Part shown: positions 36,401 to 46,324 of the stretch, piece by piece | Numbering within the stretch: the first letter of the stretch is position 1 | Layout: every line of letters starts with the position of its first letter | NCBI RefSeq assembly: GCF_002836475.1 | Contig: NZ_PJBJ01000022.1 | Span: forward strand, 124,001 to 188,000 | DNA: 64,000 nucleotides | Origin: Flavobacterium sp. ALD4 | GTDB taxonomy: Bacteria; Bacteroidota; Bacteroidia; Flavobacteriales; Flavobacteriaceae | Direction: 5' to 3' | Notes under the pieces: model-generated | The model's input: only the letters and a program-made list of their open reading frames with translations | Databases searched by the model: none | What the model was told of the DNA's origin: nothing | Program-made: the position numbers and the translations under genes

Positions 36401-36681
36401 GCCTGACCATTCATAGCCATCGTGTGGATGTGTTCAACCCCTTTAATATTGGAGATGATTTTCTCCAGAGGTTTCGCCACACGGCTTTCCACCTCGGTAG
36501 GACTAGCTCCCGGATATCCTACCATGACGTCAGCCATCGGAACAATTATTTGTGGTTCTTCTTCTCTTGGAATAAGAAAAGAACTGTAAACACCAATGAT
36601 CATCAAACCGATCATCATCAAAATCGTTAGTTTTGAGTTGATGAAAAAGTTGGCAATTTTACCTGAAATTCCTTCTTGCAT
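33436..36681 (-). CDS. RND efflux pump inner-membrane subunit
   Basis: Proton-driven RND transporter of 1081 residues with the expected 12 transmembrane helices and two large periplasmic loops. TM4 holds the Asp pair in FVVGIVVDDSIIIAENMHRH, as in AcrB-type (HAE) pumps and unlike the single-Asp metal pumps of the CusA type. The N terminus FINSKLTILMMIGLMIIGVYSSFLIPREEEPQI is typical. It forms an operon with the membrane-fusion and TolC genes upstream. The operon promoter carries the same palindrome as the persulfide genes, which suggests a sulfur-related or thiol-stress substrate. Confidence 0.93.
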   Translation of the reverse strand: MQEGISGKIANFFINSKLTILMMIGLMIIGVYSSFLIPREEEPQIIVPMADVMVGYPGASPTEVESRVAKPLEKIISNIKGVEHIHTMAMNGQALLIVQFYVGQDVERSYVKLYDELTKHENMFPKGVSKPMVKTRSIDDVPMLGITLWSDKMDSFQLRQIAEEVTSEVEKVKDVAITEEIGGRNRVLKVILDKDKMAEIGIDPLGIMQMIQASNSSSQSGSFVNNDEEYLITTGKFLTSVDDVENLVVGINKNMPIYLKQVATVQDGPSTAKSYVSFGYSKSNEKYKDAKSEYPAVTISVGKVKGADAMKISEKIIAKVDHLKTTMIPNDVHVEVTRNYGETASDKVGELLLHLGIAILAVTILVMFAMGWRGGLVVFFSVPLTFALTLFSYYMLDYTLNRITLFALVFVVGIVVDDSIIIAENMHRHFKMKRLPFKQAAIYAINEVGNPTILATFTVIAAILPMAFVSGMMGPYMSPMPIGASIAMILSLFVALTVTPYLGYHLLQEKDDQKHKDAKGLETSRVYKIYNRLERPLLESSMKRRVLVGITVLLLFGSVGMFFTQSVLVKMLPFDNKNEFQVIIDMPEGTTLERTSAVTKEIAQYLITVPEVVDYQNYIGTSAPITFNGLVRHYDLRSGSNMADIQVNLLHKGDRELQSHDIAKNVRPEIQKIAKTYGANVKIIEVPPGPPVLSTLVAEVYGPNYEDQIKVASQVKDILHKTDGVVDIDWTVEANQTEYKLVVEKEKAMLNGIAPQQIVGNLTYLLQEYPISSLYAENSNDNVAIVLSLDDKDKTSLQDIQNLKIKGSQGNMIPVSDLVKVKTDTLQKTIYRKDQKRVVYVTADMAGALESPVYAILGMTEKLDKMKIPKGYQLNELYMDQPTDESNFTVKWDGEWQITLEVFRDLGVAFLVAIVIIYMLIVGWFQNFKTPIVMMLAIPLSLIGIVFGHWLLGAYFTATSFIGMIALAGVMVRNSVLLIDFIEIRLNDGEPLKQAIIEAGAVRTSPILLTTGAVVIGASIILFDPLFQGLAISLVFGAIVSTILTLIVVPLIYYVTERKKWESSQDPSEEGELEPKKENIE

Positions 36682-36866
36682 AATTTTTTATTTATTTGGG
36701 CGTGACCACAAGGGTCGGGCTATATGTTTCAATCTTTTTGTTTTAAAAAAAACAAAAAAGATTTCCACTGCTATCCCTCACGCAGTATTAAGGACTACTT
36801 TTTTATTCCTTTTCAGTTTATGTGTTCTTATTTTTGAGCTTTTAAACCTTAAACTTTAAACTTTTT

Positions 36867-37949
36867 TTACTGAACACTTGCCTTCGCTCCGTTGAACAAC
36901 TTTCCTTCGGCAGAGATAATATAGTTTTCATCAGCTGATAATCCGGATAAAACCTCTACCGTGTCACCATATGTTTTTCCTGTTCTCAACCATCTTAGAA
37001 TCGCAACGTTGTCGCTTCCCACGGTATATATTCCGGTAAGTTGTCCTTGTCTTACCAAGGCACTTTCAGGAACTAAAACCATCATATTTGGTGTGGTAGT
37101 ACCTTTGTTTTCTGCCGGGAATTGTACATTGACAAACATCCCTGATAAAACAGAACTGTCCGTTTTGTCTAAATTTATTTTGACTAAATATTGTCCTCCC
37201 GTATTCTTAGCGGATACACTTACTTCGCTTACTTTACCTGTCAGTTTTTCGTTAGATGATTTTACTAAAACGGTTACTGGCATTCCTTTTTTGATAGAAG
37301 TGATATCATTTTCTGACACCATGGCGCTAACCTCTAATTTAGAAGCGCCTTCTACACTTACCAAAGGCATTCCTGGATTGGCCATATCACCTTCTTTTAC
37401 ATAGGTATTAGTCACCACTCCAGAAAATGGTGCTGTGATATTAGAGTAGTTGAATTGTGCCATTACCTCATTTCGCATTTGTCGTGCCCCTTCTAATCCT
37501 GCTTTTGCCATTTCATAACGAGCAGTTATATCATCTAATTCTTTTTGGGAGGCACTTTGTTGTTTAAACAAAGTGACAAAACGATCGTAGTCTTTTTTAG
37601 CATTTTTATATCCGGCGGTAGCCTGAAGGATACTGGCGTCAACTTGTGCTTTTTTAGCCAGTAAATCAGAATTATTGATGCTTACCAATAATTGTCCTGA
37701 TTTCACTTTCTGTCCTATTTGCACATAGACTTTGGTTACATACCCCATCATTCGCGTACTTAAATCTGCACTGTTTTCTGCTTCAATTTTCCCGCTTGCA
37801 CTCACAAAATCGCTGTTGGCGTTTTCTGCGACTCCACTTACCTTAACGGCAATTGCAGGAGATTCTGCCACTGCTTCTTTTTTTTCTCCGTTGCAGGAAG
37901 ATAATGTAGCGATTGCGATTGCAATGAATGGTATAAATATTTTTTTCAT
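36867..37949 (-). CDS. RND periplasmic adaptor (membrane fusion) lipoprotein
   Basis: A 360-residue adaptor. The N terminus has a lipoprotein signal ending in the lipobox LSSC (Cys19). Lipoyl half-motifs flank a helical hairpin (MMGYVTKVYVQIGQKVKSGQLL and ITAPFSGVVTNTYVKEGDMANPGMPLVSV), and a beta-barrel domain follows (about 205-290). It connects the RND pump encoded downstream with the TolC-like channel encoded upstream. Spacing to the RND gene is 185 bp. Confidence 0.92.
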   Translation of the reverse strand: MKKIFIPFIAIAIATLSSCNGEKKEAVAESPAIAVKVSGVAENANSDFVSASGKIEAENSADLSTRMMGYVTKVYVQIGQKVKSGQLLVSINNSDLLAKKAQVDASILQATAGYKNAKKDYDRFVTLFKQQSASQKELDDITARYEMAKAGLEGARQMRNEVMAQFNYSNITAPFSGVVTNTYVKEGDMANPGMPLVSVEGASKLEVSAMVSENDITSIKKGMPVTVLVKSSNEKLTGKVSEVSVSAKNTGGQYLVKINLDKTDSSVLSGMFVNVQFPAENKGTTTPNMMVLVPESALVRQGQLTGIYTVGSDNVAILRWLRTGKTYGDTVEVLSGLSADENYIISAEGKLFNGAKASVQ

Positions 37950-38092
37950 GAGTATGATTTAATTGGTTTGCTTTATTTTTTTATCAGATAGAGACATATT
38001 CGTTAAGTTTTTCATTAAGAAGTTACGCTTTGGGATAGTTCCATTTAGCGATGTAAAAATGTTTTTTAAGCTTCTAATGTGCTTGTCTTTTT

Positions 38093-39406
38093 TTATTTCG
38101 TCAAAAACTGTAAGTATTCCTGTGTGTAGTTGTAATCAAAAACGGCTTGTAGATGGTCAAGTTCTTTTTTGAACATCTGTGTTTCAGACTCTAATAAGTC
38201 TGTTGTTTTTTCTAATCCTTGTGTAAAGCGATTGCTTCTTATTCTGTATGCTTCTTGTGATTGTTGTAAATCCAACATAGAAAGACTGACCTTGTTCTCG
38301 GCATCATGAAGCTGGCGATTCACCTTGTTTAATTCTAGTTGGCTTTTGGCTTTGTATTGTTGAATTTCAATCTCCGCTTTTTGGAAATCAGCTTTCGCTT
38401 TTTCCATTTTCCCAATTGATTTATACCCGTCAAATACATTCCATAATAATTGAGCTCCTATTACATATCCTTTTACGTTAGTTCCAAAAAGGTTGTCATC
38501 GTACAATAGATAACTTCCAAAAGCATTCAAACGAGGCAAGAAAGTCATTTTACTCGATTTCAACATTTTTTGATAGGCTTCAGTAGATTGCTCCATCGCC
38601 TGAATGTCTTTTCTGTTTGCGGAAAGAGATGTGTTAATCGTTTGTAAAGTAATAGTGTTTTCTAATCCTTCAGCAGGCTTGTATACAGCACCGGCCAGAT
38701 CTTCATTTACAAGAAAAGCCAAGTAATCTGAAGCGTTTTGTACGTTGCTTTTTGCATATTGCAATTGGTTTTTTATTTCATTAACGCGAACTTGTACGGA
38801 TAGCAAATCTGTTTTTTGAAGAATCCCTTGTTTGAAATAGTTTCCTATTAATTTCAGGTTTTCCGCACCGGTAGCATTTGCTTTTTCTAAAACCGCAACG
38901 GCTTTATAGGCAAGCTGCAATTCCATGAAAGATTTATTTACTTCCAGTTCCAGGTATTCCTTCGTGCGTTCCGTTTGTAGCGAATAAGCATTCATCTTTG
39001 CTCTTGCCGCCTGTCTTCCATACAATCCATCTGTATTGATGATGGGTTGCAGAATTTCAATTTTACTGGCAAAGTTTGTTGTTCTATCTGGATTATTTAA
39101 TAGTTCTGGATTAAAATCAGATGCCGTCAGGATTCCCTGATTCAATTTAGACCCAAAAGCCATCAAAGGATTATTAGTGGCAATTGCCGTGTGCGAAGCG
39201 GTAATGTTGGGTAAAAATAACGAGTTGGATTGTCTGTAATCTGCCTGTGCCGATTTAAACTCCTGGTCCGCAATCTTAATTTGTAGATTTTTATCGGCAA
39301 CTTTCTGCCAAAGATCAACTTTAGCAAGGGACAATGTGTCCTGACCGTAACTAATTGACGATATGTAAATTATCCCAAATAATACTATTAAATTTATTTT
39401 CTTCAT
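38093..39406 (-). CDS. TolC-family outer-membrane channel of the RND system
   Basis: A 437-residue outer-membrane efflux protein with an N-terminal signal peptide (about residues 1-21, MKKINLIVLFGIIYISSISYG) and two efflux-protein repeats with long helices (about 30-220 and 225-430). It is the first gene of the RND operon and directly downstream of the Crp-type promoter at 39430-39473. Its order before adaptor and pump is the reverse of many proteobacterial systems but common in Bacteroidota. Confidence 0.9.
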   Translation of the reverse strand: MKKINLIVLFGIIYISSISYGQDTLSLAKVDLWQKVADKNLQIKIADQEFKSAQADYRQSNSLFLPNITASHTAIATNNPLMAFGSKLNQGILTASDFNPELLNNPDRTTNFASKIEILQPIINTDGLYGRQAARAKMNAYSLQTERTKEYLELEVNKSFMELQLAYKAVAVLEKANATGAENLKLIGNYFKQGILQKTDLLSVQVRVNEIKNQLQYAKSNVQNASDYLAFLVNEDLAGAVYKPAEGLENTITLQTINTSLSANRKDIQAMEQSTEAYQKMLKSSKMTFLPRLNAFGSYLLYDDNLFGTNVKGYVIGAQLLWNVFDGYKSIGKMEKAKADFQKAEIEIQQYKAKSQLELNKVNRQLHDAENKVSLSMLDLQQSQEAYRIRSNRFTQGLEKTTDLLESETQMFKKELDHLQAVFDYNYTQEYLQFLTK

Positions 39407-39429
39407 AATTTTATTTCTAATTATTGCAC

Positions 39430-39473
39430 AAAGATAAAACCGGAACTAAGCCTACACAGTAACAAATGTCACC
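39430..39473 (-). promoter_or_regulatory. Crp/Fnr-type promoter of the RND operon (box A)
   Basis: Minus strand: palindrome GTGACATTTGTTAC (39473-39460), then 22 bp, then TATCTTTG (39437-39430), then 23 bp to the start codon. The palindrome has the GTnAC-N4-GTnAC pattern, and its centre is about 41-42 bp before the expected transcription start, as for class II activation. The same layout occurs at 58639-58682 and 61017-61060. Confidence 0.82.
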
Positions 39474-39830
39474 CTCGAGGAATAAAATGAAAAAGGGACT
39501 GTTTAATAATTTGTTTTTGTGCTTTTAGTGTTTTCATACATAAAGATAGATAAATAATTACGTATTTTTTATTAACTATCTAATTTACAGGTAGTTGTTT
39601 TTTTTTTTATATAAAGATGAAGTATATCCTGCGGAATGTAAAGTGAGTTATATGTTAAAACAGGTAATTAATAAAAAAGCAATGTTTAAGAAGATAAAGA
39701 CACAATAAATGGGATTCGATTGTCACAAAAATTAATCAATCTAACCAGGAAATACTATTTTATTGTAGTTGGACGTATATTATTGTATTTGACCGTTTAT
39801 TAGTAGTATCTTGTCTGATATTTTAATTTT
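39474..39830. other. Divergent intergenic region RND operon / kinase 1
   Basis: About 360 bp of very AT-rich DNA with T-runs. No clear promoter for the kinase gene; a weak TATCTTG near 39810 is the best candidate. Confidence 0.45.
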
Positions 39831-42800
39831 ATGAATACGAATTTCCCCCAACCCACCCACGAAGATTTACTCAAGATTATAGCAAGTCAAGAGGAAGAAA
39901 TAAATAAACTTAGTAAAGGACGTAATACGTTACCCAATTTTGAATTCTATCTTAAGGAATCCGAGGATTTGCTATGCGTCGCGGGAGCTGATGGATTCTA
40001 CAAAGAGGTTAATCCGGCATTCTCCAAAAAAACCGGGTACACAAAAAAGGAATTACTTAGCACCACTTTGATTTCATTTATTCACCCTGAAGATATAGTA
40101 AAAACTAATCTTGAAATAGAGCGATTGTCGAAAGGTCAGGCTTCAATAGGTTTCGAAAACAGATATGTTAAAAAAAATGGTGCCATTCTAACAGTTCAAT
40201 GGACTAGCAGCATTGAGCCTACCGGAAAACTTATATATGGAATAGGAAGGGATATATCCCAGATACGAGAAGCACAATTAAATTTAATTAACAGTGAGCG
40301 ACTGTTAAATGATGCTCAAAAAACAGCTAAGATTGGAAGTTGGGAATTCGATATAATCAATAAAAAAATGATTTGGTCGGAAGAATTATATTCTATTTAT
40401 GAAGTTATAAAGAAGCCCAAAGAGAAGTTGTTTCAATCCTATCTAAAATGTTTCTCAACAAAAGCTATTGCTGTATTTCAAAATAAAATCAATCAATGTA
40501 TACTCGATAAGAAGCCTTTTGAAATTGAAGAGGCGAGTCATTTTTCTAAAAATAGAATAAAATGGCTTCATATAGTTGTTATTCCCGTAACTGATATAGG
40601 TGGAAAAGTGATCGCACTTAAAGGGAATACACAAGACGTTTCTTTAAAAAGAAAAACAGAAGAAGCGTTAAAAGCCAAGGAACAAATTGAAGTTGCCCTT
40701 AATGCTAAATTAATTAAAGAGGAAAGTAACGCTAAGTTTAGAAGTTATATTGATAATGCCCCTGAAGGAGTTTTTGTTGTTGATGAAGAGGGGAATTATT
40801 TAGAAGTAAATGCTGCCGCGTCTTCAATAACAGGCTTCTCTAAAGAGGAACTATTGTCTTCAAAATATGGGGATTCGCTGCTTGAGGAAAAACTTGAAGA
40901 TGCTCTAAGACAGTTTCAACAGTTATTAAAAAGTACGAGCCTAAAAGGGGAACTTACCGCAATTCATAAAGATGGAAGAATGATAATTTTATCTGTTGAT
41001 GCAGTAAAACTATCTGAGAACCGTTTCCTGGGATTTGTAAAAGATATAACAGAAAGTAAAAAAGCAAAAGTATTGCTTACAAATACATTTGAACGCATAA
41101 CTGATGCTTTTGTGGCACTGGATACTAATTGGTGTTACACCTATATGAATAAAAAAGCGGGAGAAGTTCTGAACCGAAATCCTGAAGAAATGATCGGGAA
41201 GCACATTTGGACTGAATTTCCTGAAGCTATTAATGGGGAATTCTATAAATCAGCCATTAAAGCAATGAAAACACAAGCTTATAATCAGTTTGAAGACTTT
41301 CATAAGTACAGTCAGAAGTGGGTGGAGAATCATTTTTATCCTTCTGCTGATGGCTTGTCTAATTTTTTTAGGGATATCACTGAAAAGAAAAAGTCGGATG
41401 CCATTATTGAAACAAGCGAAAAATATTTTAGAGCTTTAGTAGAGAACAACCAAGGAATAATTACCGTTATTGATGCAGCATTTAAAGTTATTTTTAGAAG
41501 TGTTTCATCTGCCCGTGTCACTGGGTATTCTAATGCAGAATTTGATGCAATTACAGATGAAGAGTATTACCATCCGGATTATTTAGTATATGCACATAAT
41601 AAGATTAAAGAGTCCATTCAGAATCCCAATATTCCTATTCCTGCATTGTTTCAAGTCAAACATAAAGACGGAAGATATATATGGTTAGAAGGAGTATTTA
41701 ATAACAGGCTTGATGATACTAGTACAGCTGGCATTATTACAAACTTTAGAGACATTACTGAAAAAATAGATGCTGAATTAAAATTAAAACAAAGAGAACA
41801 ACGTTTTCTTGCATTGGTAGAAAATAACGAAGGCGGTATTTCATTAGTTGATAAAGATAAGAAAAGCTTATTTCGCAGCGCATCCTCTATGCGATTAACG
41901 GGATGGACAAATGAAGAATTTGATAGTATTCCTGAAAATGAATTTGTGCACCCTGACTGCATGAGGCACTGGCAGGAGACAAAGCAAAAAATATTGAGCA
42001 ATCCAGGTGTGCCAATACCAGTTTTGTTTCGAGTAAAACATAAAAAAGGCCATTATATTTGGCTGGAAGGTACCTTAAATAATATGATTCACGACAGCAA
42101 CCTAAAAGCAATTGTGATTAATTTAAGAGATGTTACTGATAGAATTGAGGCAAATAAAACTTTAAAAAAGGAAAGAGATGTTTTTGCTAAAATTGCCGCA
42201 ACTTCACCAGGGTTAATTTATTCGATGCGCCAGAATAAAGACGGGTCGTTAAGCTATCCTTATGCAAGCGACGCGATAAGAGCGATTTATGGATTCGATC
42301 ATGTAGAAATAGAAAATGACGCCAATAAGATTTTTGCACTAATCCATCCAGAGGATGTAGAAGCTGTGATTGAAAAAGTTAAAACCACGAAATCTAAATT
42401 AGTTCCCCTTAAAGGCAGGTATCGTTATTTGCATCCATCGAAAGGATTGGTTTGGCATGAGGTAAACTCTTTGCCAGTAGTTGAATTAGAAGGAACAGTT
42501 ATCTGTCATGGTATCGTAACGGATATAACAGAGCGATTAGAAGAGGAGCAAAAACTACTTAAAGTTAATCGACTGTATTCATTCATCAGCCAGATTAATC
42601 AGGTTATTGTTCGCGCTACTAATGAAGAAATGCTTTTTAAAGAAGCTTGTACTATAGCGCTTGAAGTAGGTAAGTTCAAGATGGCGTGGATTGGTTTAAT
42701 TGATTCAAAAACAGATAAAGTAGTACCCGTAATGATTTCCGGCACAGATAAAGGGTATTTCTCAGATATTAAAATGATTTCGATTAATAAGGATGTACCG

Positions 42801-45800
42801 CAAGGAAGGGGACCGGTAGGAGTCGCAATACGAGGTGCGAAAAAGGTTGTTTGTAATGACATTGAAAATGATCCCATAATGGCGACCTGGAAAGAAGAGG
42901 CATTAAGTCGGGGATACCAATCTTTAATAGCGCTACCCTTAAAAAAATTAGGTAAAGTGATTGGTGTTTTTAGTTTTTATGCCAGTGAGAAAAACTTTTT
43001 TGATGCTGAAGAAGTTGAATTATTAGAAAAAGCGACTGATGATGTATCATTTGCTTTGGAAGTCTTTGATAAAGAAGTTCAAAACAGAAAAGCGGAAGAG
43101 GCTGTTTTTCAAAGTGAGAAAAGATACCATACGCTTACTGAGGTATCTCCTGTGGGAATATTTCGCATGGATGTTGCGGGACTTACCACTTATGTTAATC
43201 CTAGCTGGTGTGAGATTTCAGGGCTATCATTTCAAGAAGCTTTAGGGAATGGTTGGCTTAACGCAGTTCATGACGAAGATAGAATGGCAATTATTAATGA
43301 TTGGCAGAAGGCAACTAGTATTAATGAAAAATTAATGTCAGAATATCGTTTCATTCGCTCTGATGGTACAATTGCGTGGGTCATGGGACAAGCCATTCCT
43401 GAGCTAAATTCAGAAAATCAGATTGTGGGCTATGTTGGTACCGTTACAGATATTACAGAGCGTAAGCAGGCTGAGGATCGAATTTTTAAAGAAAGATTAC
43501 TTTCAGAAACGATAATAAATAATCTGCCTGGAATATTTTATCTCTATGATGAATATGGGAAATTTTTAAAATGGAATGAGAACTTTGAGCTTGTTACAGG
43601 TTATAACAGTCATGAAATTAGTCAGATGACTCCATTGGATCTTTTTGACGAGGATGATAAAGAAAAGATCAACATCAGAATTAGTACTGTTTTCGAAAAA
43701 AAATCTCCCGGTATTGAGGTTGAGGTATATACTAAGGCAAAAAAGAAAGTACACTATTATATCAATTCCTTAGCTATAGAATATGAAGGACGAAAATGTC
43801 TGTTAGGAATGGGCTTAGACTTAACGGATCGCAAGAAATCCGAAGAGGCAATTAAAAAGGCAAATGAACGATTCGAAAGAATTTCATCAGCAACAAATGA
43901 CGCTATATTCGAATTAGATTTTGGTAGCGGTAAAAGCTGGCATAACAAGGTATCGCATGATAATTTAAATATGTATGACGAAAATTTGTCAACTGAGGAA
44001 AATAAATTATTATGGCGATCTAGGCTGCATCCTGATGATAGTGATCGAATCACAAAGGGTATTGAATCATGTTATTCTGGAGCCTCAAATTCATGGTCAG
44101 ATGAGTTTCGTTTTTTAAGATCAGATGGTACTTATGGTAATTTTTACGAACGCGCGATAATTATAAGAGATGAGCAAGGGAAGCCGACACGTTTTATAGG
44201 ATCGATGTTAGATGTTACTGACCTCAAAAAAGCCGAAGAAGAATTTAAGAATGCGAATAAAAAAATGGAGGCAATAATTGATGCTATTCCAGATTTGATG
44301 ATTGAAGTAGGTTTAGACGGTACCATTTATAAATACCATTCCCATCGCAAAGATTCCTTTATAGAACCCACAGACCAAGTTATAGGCAAGAAAATCTCAG
44401 AAATATTACCTGCCGCCGCCGCTGATATAGCTTTTTCGGCAATCCGGGAAGCGGCTGAAAAAAGGTTTTCGTCTGGACATCAATACACAGTAGAGAAGAA
44501 TAATGAATTGCGTTGGTTTGAACTTTCTATAGCTCCCATGAAGGAAACAGATGAACATGACACCCATTTTATTTGTCTTTCTCGTGATATTACAAAAGTC
44601 AAACTTATTGATCAGTCACTGCAGGAAAGTGAGGCGAGGTATCGAGGATTATTGGATAATTTGGATGCAGGTGTCGTTGTTCATGCAGCAGATACTTCCG
44701 TAATTATGAGTAATAATAAGGCATCGGAATTATTGGGTTTAAGCACCGGACAAATATTAGGTAAAAAGGCTCTAGATCCAATTTGGAAATATCTAGATGA
44801 AGATAATTTGATTCTTGACGTTGAAAAATATCCTATAAATATAATACTGAAAACAAAAGCAGCGATTAAAAACTTCACTCTAGGAATTAATAATCTTAAT
44901 AGTGACAAGACAATATGGGTTTTAGTAAACGGATTTCCGGTTGTAGACCAGAAAGGAGAAATTTCAGAAATTGTAATCAGTTTTATTGATGTGACCGAGC
45001 GAAAATTAATGGAAATTGAATTGTTGAAATCAAAAGAACAGTCTGAATCAGCAAACAACGCTAAAACTGATTTTCTTGCTAATATGAGTCATGAAATTAG
45101 AACGCCGTTGAATGGTATTATAGGATTTACCCATTTATTGATGAAGTCAGAACTGGAGAAGAACCAGTCAGAATATATGTCGACGATAAATGAATCTGCG
45201 ACTTCTTTAATGCAGATTGTAAATGATGTTTTGGATTTTTCTAAAATTGAATCCGGGAAACTAGAATTGAACATTGAAGAGGTGAATTTGTACCTATTGA
45301 TCCGGCAGGTTATTGATTTATTCAGCCATCAAGCAAAACAAAAAAATATTGATTTAATATTAAATTTAAATTCAAATGTCCCGAAATACATACTTGCAGA
45401 TTCTGTTAGACTAAAGCAGGTTATGGTAAACCTATTGAGTAATGCATTAAAATTTACAAGTTTTGGAGAAATACGTCTGGATGTAGAGGAGATAGCCGTA
45501 TTAAATAAGAAAAATACAACTTTAAAATTTTCCGTAAAAGACACAGGTCTTGGAATTAAAGCAGACAACAAAGAAAAAATATTTAATTCATTTGTACAAG
45601 AGGATAATTCAACCAATCGAAAGTTCGGAGGGACTGGTTTAGGTCTCGCGATTTCAAATCAATTGTTAGCACTAATGGACAGTAAGCTGCAACTAATTAG
45701 TATGTATGGAGACGGAAGTGATTTTTTCTTTGAAATTAAACTTGAAAAGTTCAAAATTAAAAATAATAAAACTTTTAAGGACATTATAATAAGTGAAGGT

Positions 45801-46193
45801 AAAGGAGCTGGTAGCATTACTGATAAAAAGGTTTTAATTGTTGAGGATAACAAAATCAACATGCTTTTAGCAAAAACATTAGTCAAAAAATTGGTTTCAA
45901 ATTGTACAATTTATCAGGCTATGGACGGAAATGAGGCTGTAGAACACTACAAAAAGGAAAAACCGGATATTATTCTAATGGACATTCAAATGCCCAACAA
46001 AAATGGATATGAAGCTACACATGAAATCAGACAGTTAGCAGGGGGGGCAAGTACACCTATTATTGCAATCACCGCCGGTATAATGAGTGGTGATAGGGAA
46101 AAGTGTCTGGAGGCAGGATTAGACGATTATTTGTCAAAACCTATAATTGAATTCGATTTAGAACAAATATTAATGAAATGGTTGAATAAATAG
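39831..46193 (+). CDS. Giant multi-PAS hybrid histidine kinase
   Basis: A 2120-residue sensor. By my reading it has seven PAS domains (about 40-905), one GAF domain (about 910-1085), five more PAS domains (about 1093-1725), then HisKA, HATPase and a receiver domain. The phospho-accepting His is His1754 in [17 protein letters not shown]. The ATP lid is intact (KDTGLGI and GGTGLGLAI), and the receiver Asp is Asp2051 in [12 protein letters not shown]. No transmembrane helix is obvious, so it is probably cytoplasmic. PAS domains 5 and 6 are close copies. A G7 tract lies at 46041-46047. No output regulator is nearby. Ligands are unknown. Confidence 0.93.
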   Translation: MNTNFPQPTHEDLLKIIASQEEEINKLSKGRNTLPNFEFYLKESEDLLCVAGADGFYKEVNPAFSKKTGYTKKELLSTTLISFIHPEDIVKTNLEIERLSKGQASIGFENRYVKKNGAILTVQWTSSIEPTGKLIYGIGRDISQIREAQLNLINSERLLNDAQKTAKIGSWEFDIINKKMIWSEELYSIYEVIKKPKEKLFQSYLKCFSTKAIAVFQNKINQCILDKKPFEIEEASHFSKNRIKWLHIVVIPVTDIGGKVIALKGNTQDVSLKRKTEEALKAKEQIEVALNAKLIKEESNAKFRSYIDNAPEGVFVVDEEGNYLEVNAAASSITGFSKEELLSSKYGDSLLEEKLEDALRQFQQLLKSTSLKGELTAIHKDGRMIILSVDAVKLSENRFLGFVKDITESKKAKVLLTNTFERITDAFVALDTNWCYTYMNKKAGEVLNRNPEEMIGKHIWTEFPEAINGEFYKSAIKAMKTQAYNQFEDFHKYSQKWVENHFYPSADGLSNFFRDITEKKKSDAIIETSEKYFRALVENNQGIITVIDAAFKVIFRSVSSARVTGYSNAEFDAITDEEYYHPDYLVYAHNKIKESIQNPNIPIPALFQVKHKDGRYIWLEGVFNNRLDDTSTAGIITNFRDITEKIDAELKLKQREQRFLALVENNEGGISLVDKDKKSLFRSASSMRLTGWTNEEFDSIPENEFVHPDCMRHWQETKQKILSNPGVPIPVLFRVKHKKGHYIWLEGTLNNMIHDSNLKAIVINLRDVTDRIEANKTLKKERDVFAKIAATSPGLIYSMRQNKDGSLSYPYASDAIRAIYGFDHVEIENDANKIFALIHPEDVEAVIEKVKTTKSKLVPLKGRYRYLHPSKGLVWHEVNSLPVVELEGTVICHGIVTDITERLEEEQKLLKVNRLYSFISQINQVIVRATNEEMLFKEACTIALEVGKFKMAWIGLIDSKTDKVVPVMISGTDKGYFSDIKMISINKDVPQGRGPVGVAIRGAKKVVCNDIENDPIMATWKEEALSRGYQSLIALPLKKLGKVIGVFSFYASEKNFFDAEEVELLEKATDDVSFALEVFDKEVQNRKAEEAVFQSEKRYHTLTEVSPVGIFRMDVAGLTTYVNPSWCEISGLSFQEALGNGWLNAVHDEDRMAIINDWQKATSINEKLMSEYRFIRSDGTIAWVMGQAIPELNSENQIVGYVGTVTDITERKQAEDRIFKERLLSETIINNLPGIFYLYDEYGKFLKWNENFELVTGYNSHEISQMTPLDLFDEDDKEKINIRISTVFEKKSPGIEVEVYTKAKKKVHYYINSLAIEYEGRKCLLGMGLDLTDRKKSEEAIKKANERFERISSATNDAIFELDFGSGKSWHNKVSHDNLNMYDENLSTEENKLLWRSRLHPDDSDRITKGIESCYSGASNSWSDEFRFLRSDGTYGNFYERAIIIRDEQGKPTRFIGSMLDVTDLKKAEEEFKNANKKMEAIIDAIPDLMIEVGLDGTIYKYHSHRKDSFIEPTDQVIGKKISEILPAAAADIAFSAIREAAEKRFSSGHQYTVEKNNELRWFELSIAPMKETDEHDTHFICLSRDITKVKLIDQSLQESEARYRGLLDNLDAGVVVHAADTSVIMSNNKASELLGLSTGQILGKKALDPIWKYLDEDNLILDVEKYPINIILKTKAAIKNFTLGINNLNSDKTIWVLVNGFPVVDQKGEISEIVISFIDVTERKLMEIELLKSKEQSESANNAKTDFLANMSHEIRTPLNGIIGFTHLLMKSELEKNQSEYMSTINESATSLMQIVNDVLDFSKIESGKLELNIEEVNLYLLIRQVIDLFSHQAKQKNIDLILNLNSNVPKYILADSVRLKQVMVNLLSNALKFTSFGEIRLDVEEIAVLNKKNTTLKFSVKDTGLGIKADNKEKIFNSFVQEDNSTNRKFGGTGLGLAISNQLLALMDSKLQLISMYGDGSDFFFEIKLEKFKIKNNKTFKDIIISEGKGAGSITDKKVLIVEDNKINMLLAKTLVKKLVSNCTIYQAMDGNEAVEHYKKEKPDIILMDIQMPNKNGYEATHEIRQLAGGASTPIIAITAGIMSGDREKCLEAGLDDYLSKPIIEFDLEQILMKWLNK

Positions 46194-46324
46194 TGTGCTT
46201 TTTTATAGTTGTTTCTTCAAAAGGTTAAAGCATATCATTTGCGTTATTCATTCAATAGAATAGGATTTTTTTTATAAATAATGATAATTTTTGTTTAAAT
46301 TAGGTCAAAATAAAGTTTAAGTTT

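Noticed and set aside
33436..39406. Assigning the RND system as a CusCBA/CzcCBA metal pump
   Set aside because: The pump has the AcrB-type Asp pair in TM4 and no visible methionine or metal motifs, so a metal substrate is not supported.
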